The notes under the pieces were generated by a model. The model saw nothing but the letters and a program-made list of their open reading frames with translations, made no database searches and was not told the DNA's origin. Both the position numbers and the translations under genes were made by a program. Source: Paracoccaceae bacterium (GTDB lineage: Bacteria > Pseudomonadota > Alphaproteobacteria > Rhodobacterales > Rhodobacteraceae). Taken from it: 58,337 nt of DNA. Shown one piece after another: positions 1 through 8,600 of the stretch. Positions within the stretch are counted from its first letter, which is position 1. The number at the start of each line of letters is the position of its first letter. Where the stretch lies: positions 1-58,337 of the forward strand of contig JAIXSA010000146.1 of assembly GCA_027484915.1 (NCBI GenBank). The letters run 5' to 3'.

Positions 1-1457
1 ATCCGCGTCCGCCGGATTTCCGCCACCCGGTTCATCGCCGCCGCCGCTGCTGCCACGCGCCGCAGAAGCGAGCTATCCAGCGTGGCCCCGGTGAACCCAC
101 CCTCATATTCCTCAGCGATGAAGGCCGTCGTGATGTTTCCGGAGGCAAAGCGCGGGTGGTCCATCACGGCGGAACAGAACGGCAGGTTGTGGCCAATCCC
201 TTCCACCTCGAACGTGTCCAGCGCCAACCGCATCTCTTCGATGGCATCGGCCCGCGTTGGCCCCCAGGTGCAGAGCTTCGCGATCATCGGGTCGTAGAAC
301 ATGCTGATTTCGCCGCCCTCGTAGACGCCGGTATCGTTGCGCACGATCCCGTCGCGCTCCGTCTTGCCTTCGACCGGGGGCCGGTAGCGGGTCAGACGGC
401 CGATGGAGGGCAGGAAGTTCCGGTACGGGTCCTCGGCATAGAGGCGGCTTTCCATCGCCCAGCCGTGGATTTTCAGGTCAGACTGCTTGAACGGGAGCGG
501 TTCTCCGTTGGCCACCCGGATCATCTGTTCGACAAGGTCAACGCCGGTGATCAGCTCCGTCACCGGGTGCTCGACCTGCAAACGCGTATTCATTTCAAGG
601 AAGTAGAAGTTGCGGTTGCCATCGACGATGAACTCCACCGTCCCCGCCGAGGTATAGCCCACGGCCTTGGCCAGAGCGCAGGCCTGTTCCCCCATCGCCT
701 TGCGTGTCGCCTCATCGAGGAACGGCGAGGGCGCCTCTTCGATGACTTTCTGGTTCCGCCGCTGGATCGAGCACTCGCGCTCATGCAGGTAGACGCAGTT
801 GCCGTGCTTGTCGGCGAGGACCTGGATTTCGATGTGGCGAGGCTGGGTGACGAACTTCTCGATGAAGATGCGGTCATCGCCGAAGCTGGCGGCCGCCTCG
901 TTCTTCGAGGACTGGAACCCCTCGCGAGCCTCGGCATCGTTCCATGCGATCCGCATCCCCTTGCCGCCACCGCCCGCGCTGGCCTTGATCATCACCGGAT
1001 AGCCGATCTGCGCCGAGATATTCACCGCCTCGTCCGCGTCGGCGATCAGGCCCATGTAGCCCGGCACCGTGGAAACCCCGGCTTCCTGAGCGATCTTCTT
1101 CGAGGTGATCTTGTCCCCCATCGCCTCGATGGCCGGGCTGGGAGGCCCCACGAACACAACCCCCGCCGCCTCCAAGGCCGCAGCGAAGTTGCGGTTCTCG
1201 GACAGGAAGCCATAGCCCGGATGCACGGCCTGCGCACCCGTCTGGCGGATGGCGTCCATGATCTTGTCGATCACGATGTAGGACTGGTTCGCCGGGGGCG
1301 GGCCGATATGCACCGCCTCGTCCGCCATCTGCACATGCAGCGCGTTGCGGTCGGCGTCGGAATAGACGGCCACCGTCTTGATCCCCATCTTGCGCGCGGT
1401 CTTGATCACGCGGCAGGCGATCTCGCCCCGGTTGGCGATCAGGATCTTGTCAAACAT
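1..1457 (-). CDS. pccA: Propionyl-CoA carboxylase alpha subunit (biotin carboxylase part), 3' end outside window
   Basis: Carries out the ATP-dependent carboxylation of biotin that feeds PccB, giving methylmalonyl-CoA from propionyl-CoA. About 485 N-terminal residues are visible; the C-terminal biotinyl region lies beyond base 1. Seen: the biotin-carboxylase start ([10 protein letters not shown], residues 7-16), the ATP-grasp glycine loop GGGGKGM (162-168) and the biotin-carboxylase signature [14 protein letters not shown] (288-301). The ATG at 1457 follows a strong GGGGGGAG ribosome site. The match to PccA rather than acetyl-CoA carboxylase AccC rests on overall similarity to Rhodobacter PccA and on pccB and pccR nearby. 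A strong hairpin lies only 20 bases upstream, so the gene either reads through from the lipoprotein gene or has a very short leader. Confidence 0.93.
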   Translation of the reverse strand, partial: MFDKILIANRGEIACRVIKTARKMGIKTVAVYSDADRNALHVQMADEAVHIGPPPANQSYIVIDKIMDAIRQTGAQAVHPGYGFLSENRNFAAALEAAGVVFVGPPSPAIEAMGDKITSKKIAQEAGVSTVPGYMGLIADADEAVNISAQIGYPVMIKASAGGGGKGMRIAWNDAEAREGFQSSKNEAAASFGDDRIFIEKFVTQPRHIEIQVLADKHGNCVYLHERECSIQRRNQKVIEEAPSPFLDEATRKAMGEQACALAKAVGYTSAGTVEFIVDGNRNFYFLEMNTRLQVEHPVTELITGVDLVEQMIRVANGEPLPFKQSDLKIHGWAMESRLYAEDPYRNFLPSIGRLTRYRPPVEGKTERDGIVRNDTGVYEGGEISMFYDPMIAKLCTWGPTRADAIEEMRLALDTFEVEGIGHNLPFCSAVMDHPRFASGNITTAFIAEEYEGGFTGATLDSSLLRRVAAAAAAMNRVAEIRRTR

Positions 1458-1476
1458 CGGCTCCCCCCTCGGAAAT

Positions 1477-1515
1477 GCAAAAGGACCACCCGGGAGCACG
1501 TCCCGGATGGTCCTT
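1477..1515 (-). terminator. Rho-independent terminator or attenuator just upstream of pccA
   Basis: Arms at 1481-1495 and 1501-1515 pair over 15 bp with one mismatch around the loop GCACG. On the minus strand the stem is followed by TTTTGCATTT. It closes the lipoprotein gene (stop at 1550) and leaves only 19 bases before the pccA start codon. Confidence 0.8.
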
Positions 1516-1549
1516 CATGTCAGTGTGAACCCGCCCGAAGGCGGTTAGC

Positions 1550-1768
1550 TCAGTAGCCCGTGTTGCAGGGCGGCAGGCCCAGCTCGATGCCGCAGGTGGC
1601 GAGACCCGCCATCCCGCCCAGCGCCGCGCCGGCCAGCATGTTTTCGTCCAAAGCGTCAGCGACAAGGGCGCCAGCCGCCGCGCCGGCCATGCCGCGCGAC
1701 GCCGGGTCCTGCATGCAGCCGGCCAGGGACGTGGAAAGGAGAGCGAAGACGATAAGCGACTTGCGCAT
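1550..1768 (-). CDS. Small glycine-zipper lipoprotein
   Basis: 72 residues. It has a basic N-terminus, a hydrophobic signal stretch and a lipobox LAGC with the acylated Cys at residue 18, so it should be exported and lipid-anchored. The mature part is rich in Gly and Ala (GMAGAAAGALVADAL, then AGAALGGMAGLA), as in glycine-zipper outer-membrane proteins. Two more Cys sit near the C-terminus. It lies between the pccB and pccA genes, as small lipoprotein genes do in related Rhodobacteraceae, but nothing in it points to propionate metabolism. Function unknown. Confidence 0.75.
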   Translation of the reverse strand: MRKSLIVFALLSTSLAGCMQDPASRGMAGAAAGALVADALDENMLAGAALGGMAGLATCGIELGLPPCNTGY

Positions 1769-2090
1769 GGGGTACTGCCTCTTTCGTTTGTTGTTATTGC
1801 GCGAGATTCTACCGCAACATCACGGATTTGGAAGCAATTATTATGCCGACCCCCGCAATCGTCACCTGGTGCGCGACCAGCGCGCATAAGGATCGGTCCG
1901 GCCTGGGACGGGCCGGACCGAAGGGAAGGGGAAGGGTAACAACGTTGACTGCGCGTGCCATGACCTGACTGCCATTGACCCGCACAGAAAGAATGGCGCG
2001 GCGAGGCCCCCATTGCAAATGCGTTGCAAACGACGCCAAGGCCGTGGGCAAATCCATGCCAAAACAGGCCAGGCGTCGGCAATTTCATGC
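1769..2090. other. Intergenic stretch without a convincing gene
   Basis: About 320 bases. It holds a perfect 9-bp hairpin (1895-1903 with 1911-1919) without a clear T-run, and a tandem TTGCAA pair near 2012-2031 (entered separately). Short open frames here lack ribosome sites and family resemblance. It presumably carries the promoter of the lipoprotein gene that reads leftward from 1768. Confidence 0.5.
2012..2031. promoter_or_regulatory. Possible degenerate PccR site
   Basis: Two TTGCAAA cores (2013-2019 and 2024-2030) in tandem, 11 bases centre to centre. This resembles the TTTGCAAA pair before pccB, whose centre spacing is 12. It lies 244 bases upstream of the lipoprotein start, in the region that could supply a promoter towards pccA. 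Weak: the spacing is one base short and it is far from any start. Confidence 0.25.
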
Positions 2091-2486
2091 CTAGTCCTCC
2101 TCACCGTCCCAGTCGTCGGCCAATGCGTCAGGCGCATCCGGTGCGAAGACCTGGGGGAATGCCGCCTCGGCCCGTTTCACGTCGATCTTCAGCAATGCCT
2201 CGTAAGAGCACGGATCAAACGGATCCTCGGCCACAACCACCTCGCGGCCGAAAAGCCACGACAGGCGCCCGGCGTCCAGGTTGCCCCGTTCGAACGGTTC
2301 CTCGCCGAAATACTGCCAAAGCGCGGCCATGAAGGCCGCATCCGCCATCCGGTCGACGTGCTTGCGGTCCTTGTACCGCTCGCGCTTGATCAGCTTGGTC
2401 GCGCCGTCCTTCACGTTGGCGCGGCGGATGGTGAACTGGAAATCGGTGCCAGGCATCCGGCCTGGGAAACCGCGGTGCTTCAGCAT
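2091..2486 (-). CDS. Hypothetical protein of the pcc region
   Basis: 131 residues, preceded by AGGAGA eight bases before the ATG. No signal peptide or membrane segment. The N-terminal half is basic (RRANVKDGATKLIKRERYKDRK), the C-terminus strongly acidic (ends ADDWDGEED). I do not recognise a domain. Genes of this kind sit between pccB and pccA in related Rhodobacteraceae, which supports it being real, but a role in propionyl-CoA metabolism would be guesswork. Confidence 0.7.
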   Translation of the reverse strand: MLKHRGFPGRMPGTDFQFTIRRANVKDGATKLIKRERYKDRKHVDRMADAAFMAALWQYFGEEPFERGNLDAGRLSWLFGREVVVAEDPFDPCSYEALLKIDVKRAEAAFPQVFAPDAPDALADDWDGEED

Positions 2487-2627
2487 CTGGTTTGTCTCCT
2501 GTCATGGCAGTCGACAGCACGGATAGGCGAAAGCATCGGCGTGGCCCAGAGGGACCGGATCAGATCATCTGTGTGCGAAAGGGTCTGCCTGCAAACCGCG
2601 CCCAGGCGCAGGAGGCAAAGGATTGGC

Positions 2628-2660
2628 GCGGGCCTGGCCTGCCGAGGCAGGCAGGCCCGC
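2628..2660 (-). terminator. GC-rich hairpin after the 42-residue lipoprotein gene
   Basis: Arms 2628-2643 and 2646-2660 pair over about 15 bp with one bulged base, starting 10 bases after the stop codon of the small lipoprotein gene. The T-run is poor (AATCCTTT further on), so it may be a processing or pausing hairpin rather than a full terminator. Confidence 0.55.
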
Positions 2661-2669
2661 TCCGAAAGG

Positions 2670-2798
2670 TTACTTGTACTTGCCGGTGTCTGCGACTTCC
2701 GGGGTGACCGGATCGACAGCAACTTCTTCTTTTTTGGCGCAGGCGGCGATTGCCGAAACCATAGCCAGAACCAGAACGAGACGTGCGCTCTTCGACAT
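2670..2798 (-). CDS. Very small lipoprotein (42 residues)
   Basis: Short open frame with a clear signal: hydrophobic stretch LVLVLAMVSAI followed by the lipobox IAAC (Cys 20). The mature peptide of about 22 residues starts CAKKEEVAVDP and ends TGKYK. The ATG is preceded by AAGGATGGAGTAGAGG, a good ribosome site, and a hairpin follows the stop. The organisation is that of entericidin-like or other tiny lipoproteins common in alphaproteobacteria, but it lacks the Gly-rich entericidin pattern. Function unknown. Confidence 0.72.
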   Translation of the reverse strand: MSKSARLVLVLAMVSAIAACAKKEEVAVDPVTPEVADTGKYK

Positions 2799-3015
2799 CC
2801 TCTACTCCATCCTTCTTGTGGTGCTTCGGATCCCTCGCGGGTACCCGGCACCTGTTCGCTGTTGAAGGCCGATTTGGCCCGGCCCGTCGCCACCCTAACC
2901 GAAAAGATTTCGGTTTGGTATGTCGGCCAGACCAAGTTCTCGACCTGTGATGTTCCTACATCAGCCAATTGTGTATGGCCAGAAGGAAAATCCACATTTG
3001 GCGGTTGGGCCGGCA

Positions 3016-3432
3016 TCAGAAAACCTCCCAAACGCAGACGCCATTCTCGATCCGGTAGGATTCGAAGAACTGCAAAACGTCCGGCGCGGCCTCGCCGAAG
3101 GGGACGGCGGCGCTCATGAAGGTGATGATGATCTGCTGGGGTTCGGGCACCATTCCGGCGACCCGCTCCAGCGCAAAACTGTCGCACAGGACCTGCATGT
3201 CGGCGGCCGAAGATTCCACGTCGTCGGCCGAAAGGTCGGGCGCCAGGAAGCGGAAGCGCGCGGCCGCGCCCTCCGGCCCCGGGGCGTTGGTGATCACGTC
3301 GATCAGCGAAAGGGTGCGGCCGGAAGGCACCTCGACCGTCGGTCCCGCGGCAGGCTCTTCATTGCACCCGGCGGCAAGCGCCAGGGCAGCAAGAAGCAGC
3401 GCAGAACGGATCGGGGCGGGGCGCATCGGCAT
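3016..3432 (-). CDS. DUF6497-type lipoprotein next to pccB
   Basis: 138 residues from the ATG at 3432, which shares its A with the pccB stop (TGATG). There is no good ribosome site, so translation is probably coupled to pccB; a second ATG six bases on is also possible. The N-terminus has a signal sequence (SALLLAALALAAGC) with a lipobox Cys. The mature domain ends in an invariant-looking YRIENGVCVWEVF. I recall this family as DUF6497 of Rhodobacterales, but I cannot confirm the number here. The position after pccB is typical; the function is unknown. Confidence 0.75.
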   Translation of the reverse strand: MPMRPAPIRSALLLAALALAAGCNEEPAAGPTVEVPSGRTLSLIDVITNAPGPEGAAARFRFLAPDLSADDVESSAADMQVLCDSFALERVAGMVPEPQQIIITFMSAAVPFGEAAPDVLQFFESYRIENGVCVWEVF

Positions 3433-4964
3433 CACAGCGGAATATTGTCGTGCTTTTTCCAAGGCATAGCGGATTTCTTTCCGCGCAACGCCGCGAAGGC
3501 CCGCGCCACCCGGCGGCGGGTGGAATGCGGCATGATCACCTCGTCGATGAAGCCCTTCTCGGCTGCGACGAAAGGATTGGCGAAGCGGTCCTCATAGTCC
3601 TTCACCCGCGCGGCGATCTTCTCGGGCTCGCTCAGCTCGCTGCGATACAGGATCTCGACCGCGCCCTTCGCGCCCATCACCGCAACCTCGGCCGTGGGCC
3701 AGGCATAGTTGAAATCGGCCTTCAGGTGCTTGGACGCCATCACCACATAAGCCCCGCCATAGGTCTTGCGCGTCAGCACCGTGACCTTCGGAACCGTCGC
3801 CTCGCCATAGGCAAACAGCAGCTTTGCGCCGTGCTTGATGACCCCACCATACTCCTGCCCCGTGCCCGGCAAAAAGCCAGGAACATCAACGAAAGTTAGG
3901 ATTGGAATCTCGAATGCGTCACAGAACCGCACAAAGCGAGCGGCCTTGCGGCTAGCGTCGATGTCCAGGCACCCGGCCAGGACCATCGGTTGGTTCGCCA
4001 CCACGCCCACTGTCTGGCCTTCCAGCCGGATGAAGCCGATGATGATGTTGGCCGCGAAGTCCTTTTGCACCTCGAAGAAGTCGCCTTCGTCCGCGACTTT
4101 TGTGATCAGCTCCTTCATGTCGTAGGGCTGGTTCGGGTTGTCAGGCACAAGCGTGTCCAGGCTGGATTCGATCCGCGACGGATCGTCGAAGAAGGGCCGC
4201 ACCGGGGCCTTCTGCCGGTTGTTCAGCGGCAGGAAATCGAACAGCCGCCGGATTTCCGCCAGCGCCTCGACGTCGTTCTCGAACGCTCCGTCCGCCACGC
4301 TGGACTTCCGGGTGTGGGTCGAGGCACCGCCGAGTTCTTCAGCCGTCACCACCTCGTTCGTGACCGTCTTCACCACATCGGGGCCAGTGACGAACATGTA
4401 GCTGGAATCCTTCACCATGAAGATGAAGTCGGTCATCGCCGGGGAATAGACCGCGCCCCCCGCGCACGGACCCATGATCAGGCTGATCTGCGGCACCACG
4501 CCACTGGCCTCGATATTGCGCTGGAACACTTCCCCATAGGCCGCGAGCGAGGCCACGCCTTCCTGAATCCGCGCCCCGCCGGAATCGTTGATCCCGATCA
4601 CCGGCGCGCCGTTCTGCATCGCCATATCCATGATCTTGCAGATCTTCGCGCCGTGGGTTTCCGACACCGACCCACCCATGACGGTGAAGTCCTGGCTAAA
4701 GACATAGACCTGCCGCCCGTTGATCGTGCCCCAGCCGGTGACAACGCCATCACCCGCAGGCCTGTCCTTCTCCATCCCGAAGTCGGTGCAGCGGTGGGCG
4801 ACGAACATGTCAAACTCTTCGAACGAGCCTTCGTCCAAAAGAAGTTCCACCCGCTCTCGCGCCGTCAGCTTGCCCTTGGCGTGCTGCGCGGCCACCCGGC
4901 GCTCGCCCCCTCCAGATCGCGCGGCGGCACGACGGACCTCAAGCTCACCCAGGATATCCTTCAT
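3432..4964 (-). CDS. pccB: Propionyl-CoA carboxylase beta subunit (carboxyltransferase)
   Basis: 510 residues, full length for PccB. Transfers the carboxyl group from biotin on PccA to propionyl-CoA. Crotonase-fold oxyanion segments are visible: [13 protein letters not shown] (124-136) and [12 protein letters not shown] (165-176) in the N half, and the [13 protein letters not shown] and [10 protein letters not shown] segments in the C half. The ATG at 4964 follows GGGGGAG; the frame continues upstream only because the opposite strand encodes the exporter. A PccR-type operator lies 77 bases upstream. First gene of a unit that continues into the DUF6497 gene. Confidence 0.97.
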   Translation of the reverse strand: MKDILGELEVRRAAARSGGGERRVAAQHAKGKLTARERVELLLDEGSFEEFDMFVAHRCTDFGMEKDRPAGDGVVTGWGTINGRQVYVFSQDFTVMGGSVSETHGAKICKIMDMAMQNGAPVIGINDSGGARIQEGVASLAAYGEVFQRNIEASGVVPQISLIMGPCAGGAVYSPAMTDFIFMVKDSSYMFVTGPDVVKTVTNEVVTAEELGGASTHTRKSSVADGAFENDVEALAEIRRLFDFLPLNNRQKAPVRPFFDDPSRIESSLDTLVPDNPNQPYDMKELITKVADEGDFFEVQKDFAANIIIGFIRLEGQTVGVVANQPMVLAGCLDIDASRKAARFVRFCDAFEIPILTFVDVPGFLPGTGQEYGGVIKHGAKLLFAYGEATVPKVTVLTRKTYGGAYVVMASKHLKADFNYAWPTAEVAVMGAKGAVEILYRSELSEPEKIAARVKDYEDRFANPFVAAEKGFIDEVIMPHSTRRRVARAFAALRGKKSAMPWKKHDNIPL

Positions 4965-5040
4965 CGCGCGCTCCCCCACGGTTGATGGCTTGCTGCAATC
5001 TAGGGGAACGCTGGGGCGGCGAGAAGCACGAATGAGAAAA

Positions 5041-5060
5041 TTTGCAAACTCCTTTGAAAG
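5041..5060. promoter_or_regulatory. PccR-type operator upstream of pccB
   Basis: TTTGCAAA (5041-5048), CTCC, then TTTGAAAG (5053-5060). This matches, with two changes in the second half, the motif TTTGCAAA-N4-TTTGCAAA that I recall for the short-chain fatty acyl-CoA regulator PccR of Rhodobacter sphaeroides. Further partial half sites follow at 5073-5089 (ATTGCGAA, CAAAGC). It lies between pccB (starts 4964, leftward) and the DUF486 gene (starts 5148, rightward). Confidence 0.7.
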
Positions 5061-5147
5061 CATCTGCGTCAAATTGCGAAACAGCAAAGCATTGGCCTGA
5101 CCAGGCGGCTGGGCTAAGCCGTTCCGCACCCGGTTCCCGAGGATATC

Positions 5148-5501
5148 ATGCCCAACCTTCCCATCCCCGTCGTTACCATCGGCCTCCTTCTGGCCTCGAA
5201 TATCTTTATGACCTTCGCCTGGTACGGGCACCTCAAGTTCAAGGAAAGCGCGCTGATCACCGTGATCCTTGTGTCCTGGGGGATCGCCTTCTTCGAATAC
5301 GTCCTGCAGGTCCCCGCCAATCGCATCGGCCACGGCTACTTTTCCGCTGCCGAGCTGAAGACGATCCAGGAGGTGATCACCCTGTCGGTCTTCGCCGTCT
5401 TTTCGGTCCTCTACCTGAAAGAGCCGCTGCACTGGAACCATCTGGTCGGCTTCGCATTCATCGCGGCAGGGGCCTTCTTCATCTTCCACAAATGGGCGTG
5501 A
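5148..5501 (+). CDS. DUF486 family small membrane protein
   Basis: 117 residues with four hydrophobic segments (about 8-26, 36-52, 72-90, 98-114). The motif [19 protein letters not shown] near the N-terminus and the end [22 protein letters not shown] are typical of DUF486, four-helix relatives of DMT transporters. Transport activity has not been shown for the family as far as I know. It lies between pccB and the exporter, and could be under the operator at 5041. Confidence 0.9.
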   Translation: MPNLPIPVVTIGLLLASNIFMTFAWYGHLKFKESALITVILVSWGIAFFEYVLQVPANRIGHGYFSAAELKTIQEVITLSVFAVFSVLYLKEPLHWNHLVGFAFIAAGAFFIFHKWA

Positions 5502-5564
5502 CATCAGGTTTCCCCACCCGGCGGCCTGTGGACAAAGCCAGCACGCAGGGGTAGCCCTTCCCAA

Positions 5565-6773
5565 ATGCAAGACGCCGTATTCCTCGACCGGACGACCCCC
5601 CCGAAGATCGTCACGCTGATCCTCATGGCCGGGCTTTCGGCCCTGACCATGAACATCTTCCTGCCGTCCCTGCCCGGCATGGCCGCCTACTACGGCGTGC
5701 CCTACGGCGTGATGCAGCAGTCCGTGGCGCTCTATCTCCTCCTCTCCGCCCTCCTCCAGATCGTGATCGGCCCGATCTCCGACCGCTACGGCCGCCGTGC
5801 CGTCCTGCTGGGGTCGCTCGTCCTGTTCCTCCTTGCCACCATCGGCACCCTCCTCGCCCCTACCGCCACCTGGTTTCTGATCTTCCGCATGGCCCAGGCC
5901 GTCATCGCCGCCGGGATGGTCCTGAGCCGAGCCGTCGTCCGCGACATGGTCGCCGACGCGCAAGCCGCCAGCATGATCGGCTACGTCACGATGGGGATGA
6001 GCCTTGTGCCCATGATCGGCCCGGTGATCGGCGGCGTCCTTGACGACCTCTACGGCTGGAAGGCCAACTTCGCCCTCCTCCTGGTCCTGGGCCTCGCCAC
6101 TCTCGCCCTCGTCTGGGCCGACCTCGGCGAAACTGCCACCCTTCGCCGGGTCTCGCTGATGGAGCAGATCCGCACCTACCCCGCCCTCCTCGCCTCGCAG
6201 AGGTTCTGGGGCTACACCCTCTCCGCCGCCTTCGCTTCGGGCTGCTTCTTCGCCTACCTCGGCGGCGCGCCCTACGTCGGAGACCACATCTTCGGCCTCT
6301 CCTCCACCCATGTCGGAGCACTTTTCGCTCTGACGGCAATCGGTTACGCGGCAGGCAACTTCTTCGCCGGGCGCTACTCCGTCCGCATCGGCATGAACCG
6401 GATGATCCTGATCGGCTGCATGGTCACCTCCCTGGGCCTGGCGCTCCTGACCCTCCTGACCCTCGCCGGCCTCTCCGGCCCGACCGTGTTCTTCGGCCTC
6501 ACCGTCTTCATGGGCCTTGGGAATGGCATCTGCCTGCCCAACGCCAATGCCGGCATGCTCTCGGTCCGCCCCGACCTCGCCGGCACCGCCTCGGGCCTCG
6601 GTGGAGCCATCCTGATCGGCGGCGGCGCGGGCCTTGCCGCCTTTGCCGGTGTCCTCCTTGGCCCCGGCTCCTCGGAAATGCCACTCATCCTGCTCATGCT
6701 GGCGTCCTCCGCCGCCTCGGTGGTCGCGATCCTTTTCGTCATCCGCCGCGCGCGCCAGATCGGCATCGCCTGA
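5565..6773 (+). CDS. Bcr/CflA-type MFS exporter
   Basis: 402 residues with twelve predicted membrane segments. The MFS loop motif [16 protein letters not shown] follows helix 2, and the segment [18 protein letters not shown] is typical of the Bcr/CflA drug-resistance subfamily (DHA1). Probable proton-driven efflux of small molecules at the inner membrane; the substrate cannot be read from sequence. The start at 5565 has only a moderate ribosome site. It sits 55 bases before the pccR operator region and runs in the same direction as pccR. Confidence 0.88.
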   Translation: MQDAVFLDRTTPPKIVTLILMAGLSALTMNIFLPSLPGMAAYYGVPYGVMQQSVALYLLLSALLQIVIGPISDRYGRRAVLLGSLVLFLLATIGTLLAPTATWFLIFRMAQAVIAAGMVLSRAVVRDMVADAQAASMIGYVTMGMSLVPMIGPVIGGVLDDLYGWKANFALLLVLGLATLALVWADLGETATLRRVSLMEQIRTYPALLASQRFWGYTLSAAFASGCFFAYLGGAPYVGDHIFGLSSTHVGALFALTAIGYAAGNFFAGRYSVRIGMNRMILIGCMVTSLGLALLTLLTLAGLSGPTVFFGLTVFMGLGNGICLPNANAGMLSVRPDLAGTASGLGGAILIGGGAGLAAFAGVLLGPGSSEMPLILLMLASSAASVVAILFVIRRARQIGIA

Positions 6774-6790
6774 CCTCCCCATTGACGTCT

Positions 6791-6820
6791 CTTTGCAAAG
6801 CGCTGCATAGCTTTGCAAAG
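6791..6820. promoter_or_regulatory. Tandem CTTTGCAAAG palindromes before pccR
   Basis: Two identical 10-bp palindromes, CTTTGCAAAG, at 6791-6800 and 6811-6820, exactly 20 bases centre to centre. The second ends eight bases before the pccR start codon and covers the ribosome-site area. They contain the TTTGCAAA half site seen before pccB, so autoregulation by PccR, probably repression, is the simplest reading. Confidence 0.75.
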
Positions 6821-6828
6821 AGGTCCCC

Positions 6829-8223
6829 ATGCCCACCCAGAAACTCTACGCCGGCGTCAAACTCCGGGAAATCCGCGGTCGGCTGTCGCTGACCCAGAAG
6901 TCCTTCGCCGACAAGCTGAACGTCTCGCTCCCCTACCTGAACCAGATGGAGAACAACCACCGGCCCGTCAGCGCCGCCGTGGTCCTTGCCCTCGCCCAGG
7001 AATTCGGCCTCGACGTCACCGAACTGACGGTCGGCGAAAGCGAACGCCTGGTGACCGACATGCGCGAGGCCTTGGCCGACCCGGTCTTCACCACCGCCAC
7101 GCCGCCTCTCGCCGACCTGCGCCTGACCGCCTCGAACGCACCGGCCCTTGCCCGCGCTTTCCTCGACCTCCACCGCGCCTACCGCCAGACCCACGAACGA
7201 CTTGCCTCACTGGACGAAGCCCTCGGCCGCGAAGACGCCTCCCTTCGCCCCTCGGCCTGGGAAGAGGTGCGCGACTTCTTTCACTATTGCGACAATTACC
7301 TTGATGCCATCGACCGCGCGGCAGAGCATTTCGCGACCTCGGCATCCAATGGAAAACCCATAGAAATTCAAGCCCAGGACCTACTGAAGCGCGCCGGGAT
7401 CAGCCTGCACTATTCGAACACCGCGCCCTTGCGACACTACGACCCGCAAGCCAAGCGCCTCGACATCTCTGCCCGCGCCTCCGGCCCCTCGCAGCGCTTC
7501 CAGCTTCTGCACCAGGTCGCCCTTCTCACCCAGAATGAACTTCTGGAAGCAACCCTTGATCTCGCAAGGTTTTCCACCTCGGAAGCCCGCGACATCGCCA
7601 AGATCGGTCTTGCAAATTACTTCGCCGGGGCCGCGCTCCTGCCCTACCGCGCCTTCCTCACTGCCGCGCAAGAGGTGCGTCACGACCTCGAACGCCTGGC
7701 CGACATCTTCGGGGCAAGTATCGAACAGGTCGGCCATCGGCTTTCGACGATGCAACGCCCCGGCGCCAAGGGCATCCCCTTCTTCTTCGTCCGCGTCGAC
7801 CAGGCGGGCACGATCACGAAACGCCACTCCTCGACACGCCTGCAGTTTGCCCGCTTCGGCGGCGCCTGCCCCCTGTGGAACGTCCACCAGGCCTTTGAAA
7901 CCCCAGGACAATTCCTGCGCCAACTGGCCGAGACGCCCGACGGCGTGCGCTACCTGTGCCTGGCCCGCGATGTGTCAAAACCCGCCGGGGCCTTCCTCGC
8001 GCCGGTCCGCCGCTATGCCATCGGCCTTGGGTGCGAGGTGCAGCACGCGCCTCAACTCGTCTATTCCGACGGGCTCGACCTCAAGGGAAGGTTCGAGCCC
8101 ATCGGTATTTCCTGCCGAATCTGCGAAAGGGTGAACTGCCACCAGCGCAGCGTTCCACCGCTGGAAGGCCGCTTGAAGATCAACCCGAACGCCCGCGACG
8201 TCCTGCCTTACGAGATTGGCTGA
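6829..8223 (+). CDS. pccR: Short-chain fatty acyl-CoA regulator (ScfR family), PccR
   Basis: 464 residues. The N-terminal XRE-type helix-turn-helix is at about 10-65 ([21 protein letters not shown]). A middle IrrE/M78-like domain follows, but its HExxH motif is degenerate: LLHQVALL has Gln for Glu and Leu for the second His, so it should bind rather than cut. A C-terminal domain (DUF2083 type) carries [21 protein letters not shown] with conserved Cys. In R. sphaeroides PccR activates propionyl-CoA carboxylase expression in response to propionyl-CoA. Here pccB lies less than 2 kb away and both genes carry TTTGCAAA-type sites. The start at 6829 gives the usual N-terminus. Confidence 0.93.
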   Translation: MPTQKLYAGVKLREIRGRLSLTQKSFADKLNVSLPYLNQMENNHRPVSAAVVLALAQEFGLDVTELTVGESERLVTDMREALADPVFTTATPPLADLRLTASNAPALARAFLDLHRAYRQTHERLASLDEALGREDASLRPSAWEEVRDFFHYCDNYLDAIDRAAEHFATSASNGKPIEIQAQDLLKRAGISLHYSNTAPLRHYDPQAKRLDISARASGPSQRFQLLHQVALLTQNELLEATLDLARFSTSEARDIAKIGLANYFAGAALLPYRAFLTAAQEVRHDLERLADIFGASIEQVGHRLSTMQRPGAKGIPFFFVRVDQAGTITKRHSSTRLQFARFGGACPLWNVHQAFETPGQFLRQLAETPDGVRYLCLARDVSKPAGAFLAPVRRYAIGLGCEVQHAPQLVYSDGLDLKGRFEPIGISCRICERVNCHQRSVPPLEGRLKINPNARDVLPYEIG

Positions 8224-8226
8224 CCC

Positions 8227-8288
8227 CTCGTCGTTCACTTCGTGTCCTCCTCGGAACCGTAGCGAGGAGTGGCGAAGCCATCGACGAG
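8227..8288. repeat. Convergent-gene palindrome, copy 1
   Basis: Arms at 8227-8253 and 8263-8288. Each arm reads, in its own 5'-3' sense, CTCGTCG, four variable bases, CTTCG, four variable bases, then (C)TCCTCG. The fixed blocks pair; the variable ones mostly do not. It starts three bases after the pccR stop and ends four bases before the stop of the convergent DUF465 gene, so it probably acts as a two-way terminator. Copies 2 and 3 lie at 13796 and 35173. Confidence 0.75.
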
Positions 8289-8292
8289 CGGA

Positions 8293-8529
8293 CTACTTGC
8301 GCAACGCCGCCGCGATCTGGTCCTTCAGCCGCGAGCGCACCTTGCGCAGCGTTTCCTCCTCGACCTCGGTCAGAAGGTCCAGCCGCGCTTCCGACCGATG
8401 CACCTTGTCGTTGACCGCGTCGTATTCGACCAAGAGCCCGGCAAAATGCGGGTCCGAGGCCTTCAACGCACTGATCTTCTGCGCTTCCGCCGGGAATTCC
8501 TCATGCAGCGTGTGCGGGGTGTTCGACAT
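8293..8529 (-). CDS. YdcH family (DUF465) small protein
   Basis: 78 residues, an all-helical protein typical of DUF465. The core (residues about 12-70) reads as a helical hairpin with PHFAGLLVEYDAVNDKVHRSEA and a charged second half ending RSRLKDQIAAALRK. No signal peptide. The ribosome site AAGGAGAC precedes the ATG. Function unknown in the family. An FNR-like box sits about 63 bases upstream, at a distance that suits an activated promoter, so it may be induced by low oxygen. Confidence 0.88.
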   Translation of the reverse strand: MSNTPHTLHEEFPAEAQKISALKASDPHFAGLLVEYDAVNDKVHRSEARLDLLTEVEEETLRKVRSRLKDQIAAALRK

Positions 8530-8585
8530 GCCTGTCTCCTTCTTGACTGTCCTGTCCAGTCTAGAAGGTCCATCCCCGCCCCGCC

Positions 8586-8599
8586 TTGACCCGGATCAA
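8586..8599. promoter_or_regulatory. FNR/FnrL-like box upstream of the DUF465 gene
   Basis: TTGAC-CCGG-ATCAA, one base away from the FNR consensus TTGAT-N4-ATCAA. Its centre is 63 bases upstream of the start codon at 8529; with a centre at -41.5 the transcript would begin near 8551. It also lies directly at the 3' end of betA (stop at 8601), so chance is possible. Confidence 0.5.
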
Positions 8600-8600
8600 G

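Noticed and set aside
156-1556. Long plus-strand open frame of 466 codons
   Set aside because: It is antisense to pccA, which has full family motifs; the plus-strand product is His/Arg-rich and matches nothing.
1809-2057. Minus-strand frame of 82 codons in the pcc intergenic region
   Set aside because: No ribosome site and no recognisable pattern; it runs over a hairpin and the TTGCAA pair, which suits control DNA better.
4965-6836. The pccB frame stays open far upstream, suggesting a protein of over 1100 residues
   Set aside because: The extra part is antisense to the DUF486 and exporter genes, is low-complexity Gly/Asp/Glu/Arg-rich shadow sequence, and the ATG at 4964 has the ribosome site and the normal PccB N-terminus.
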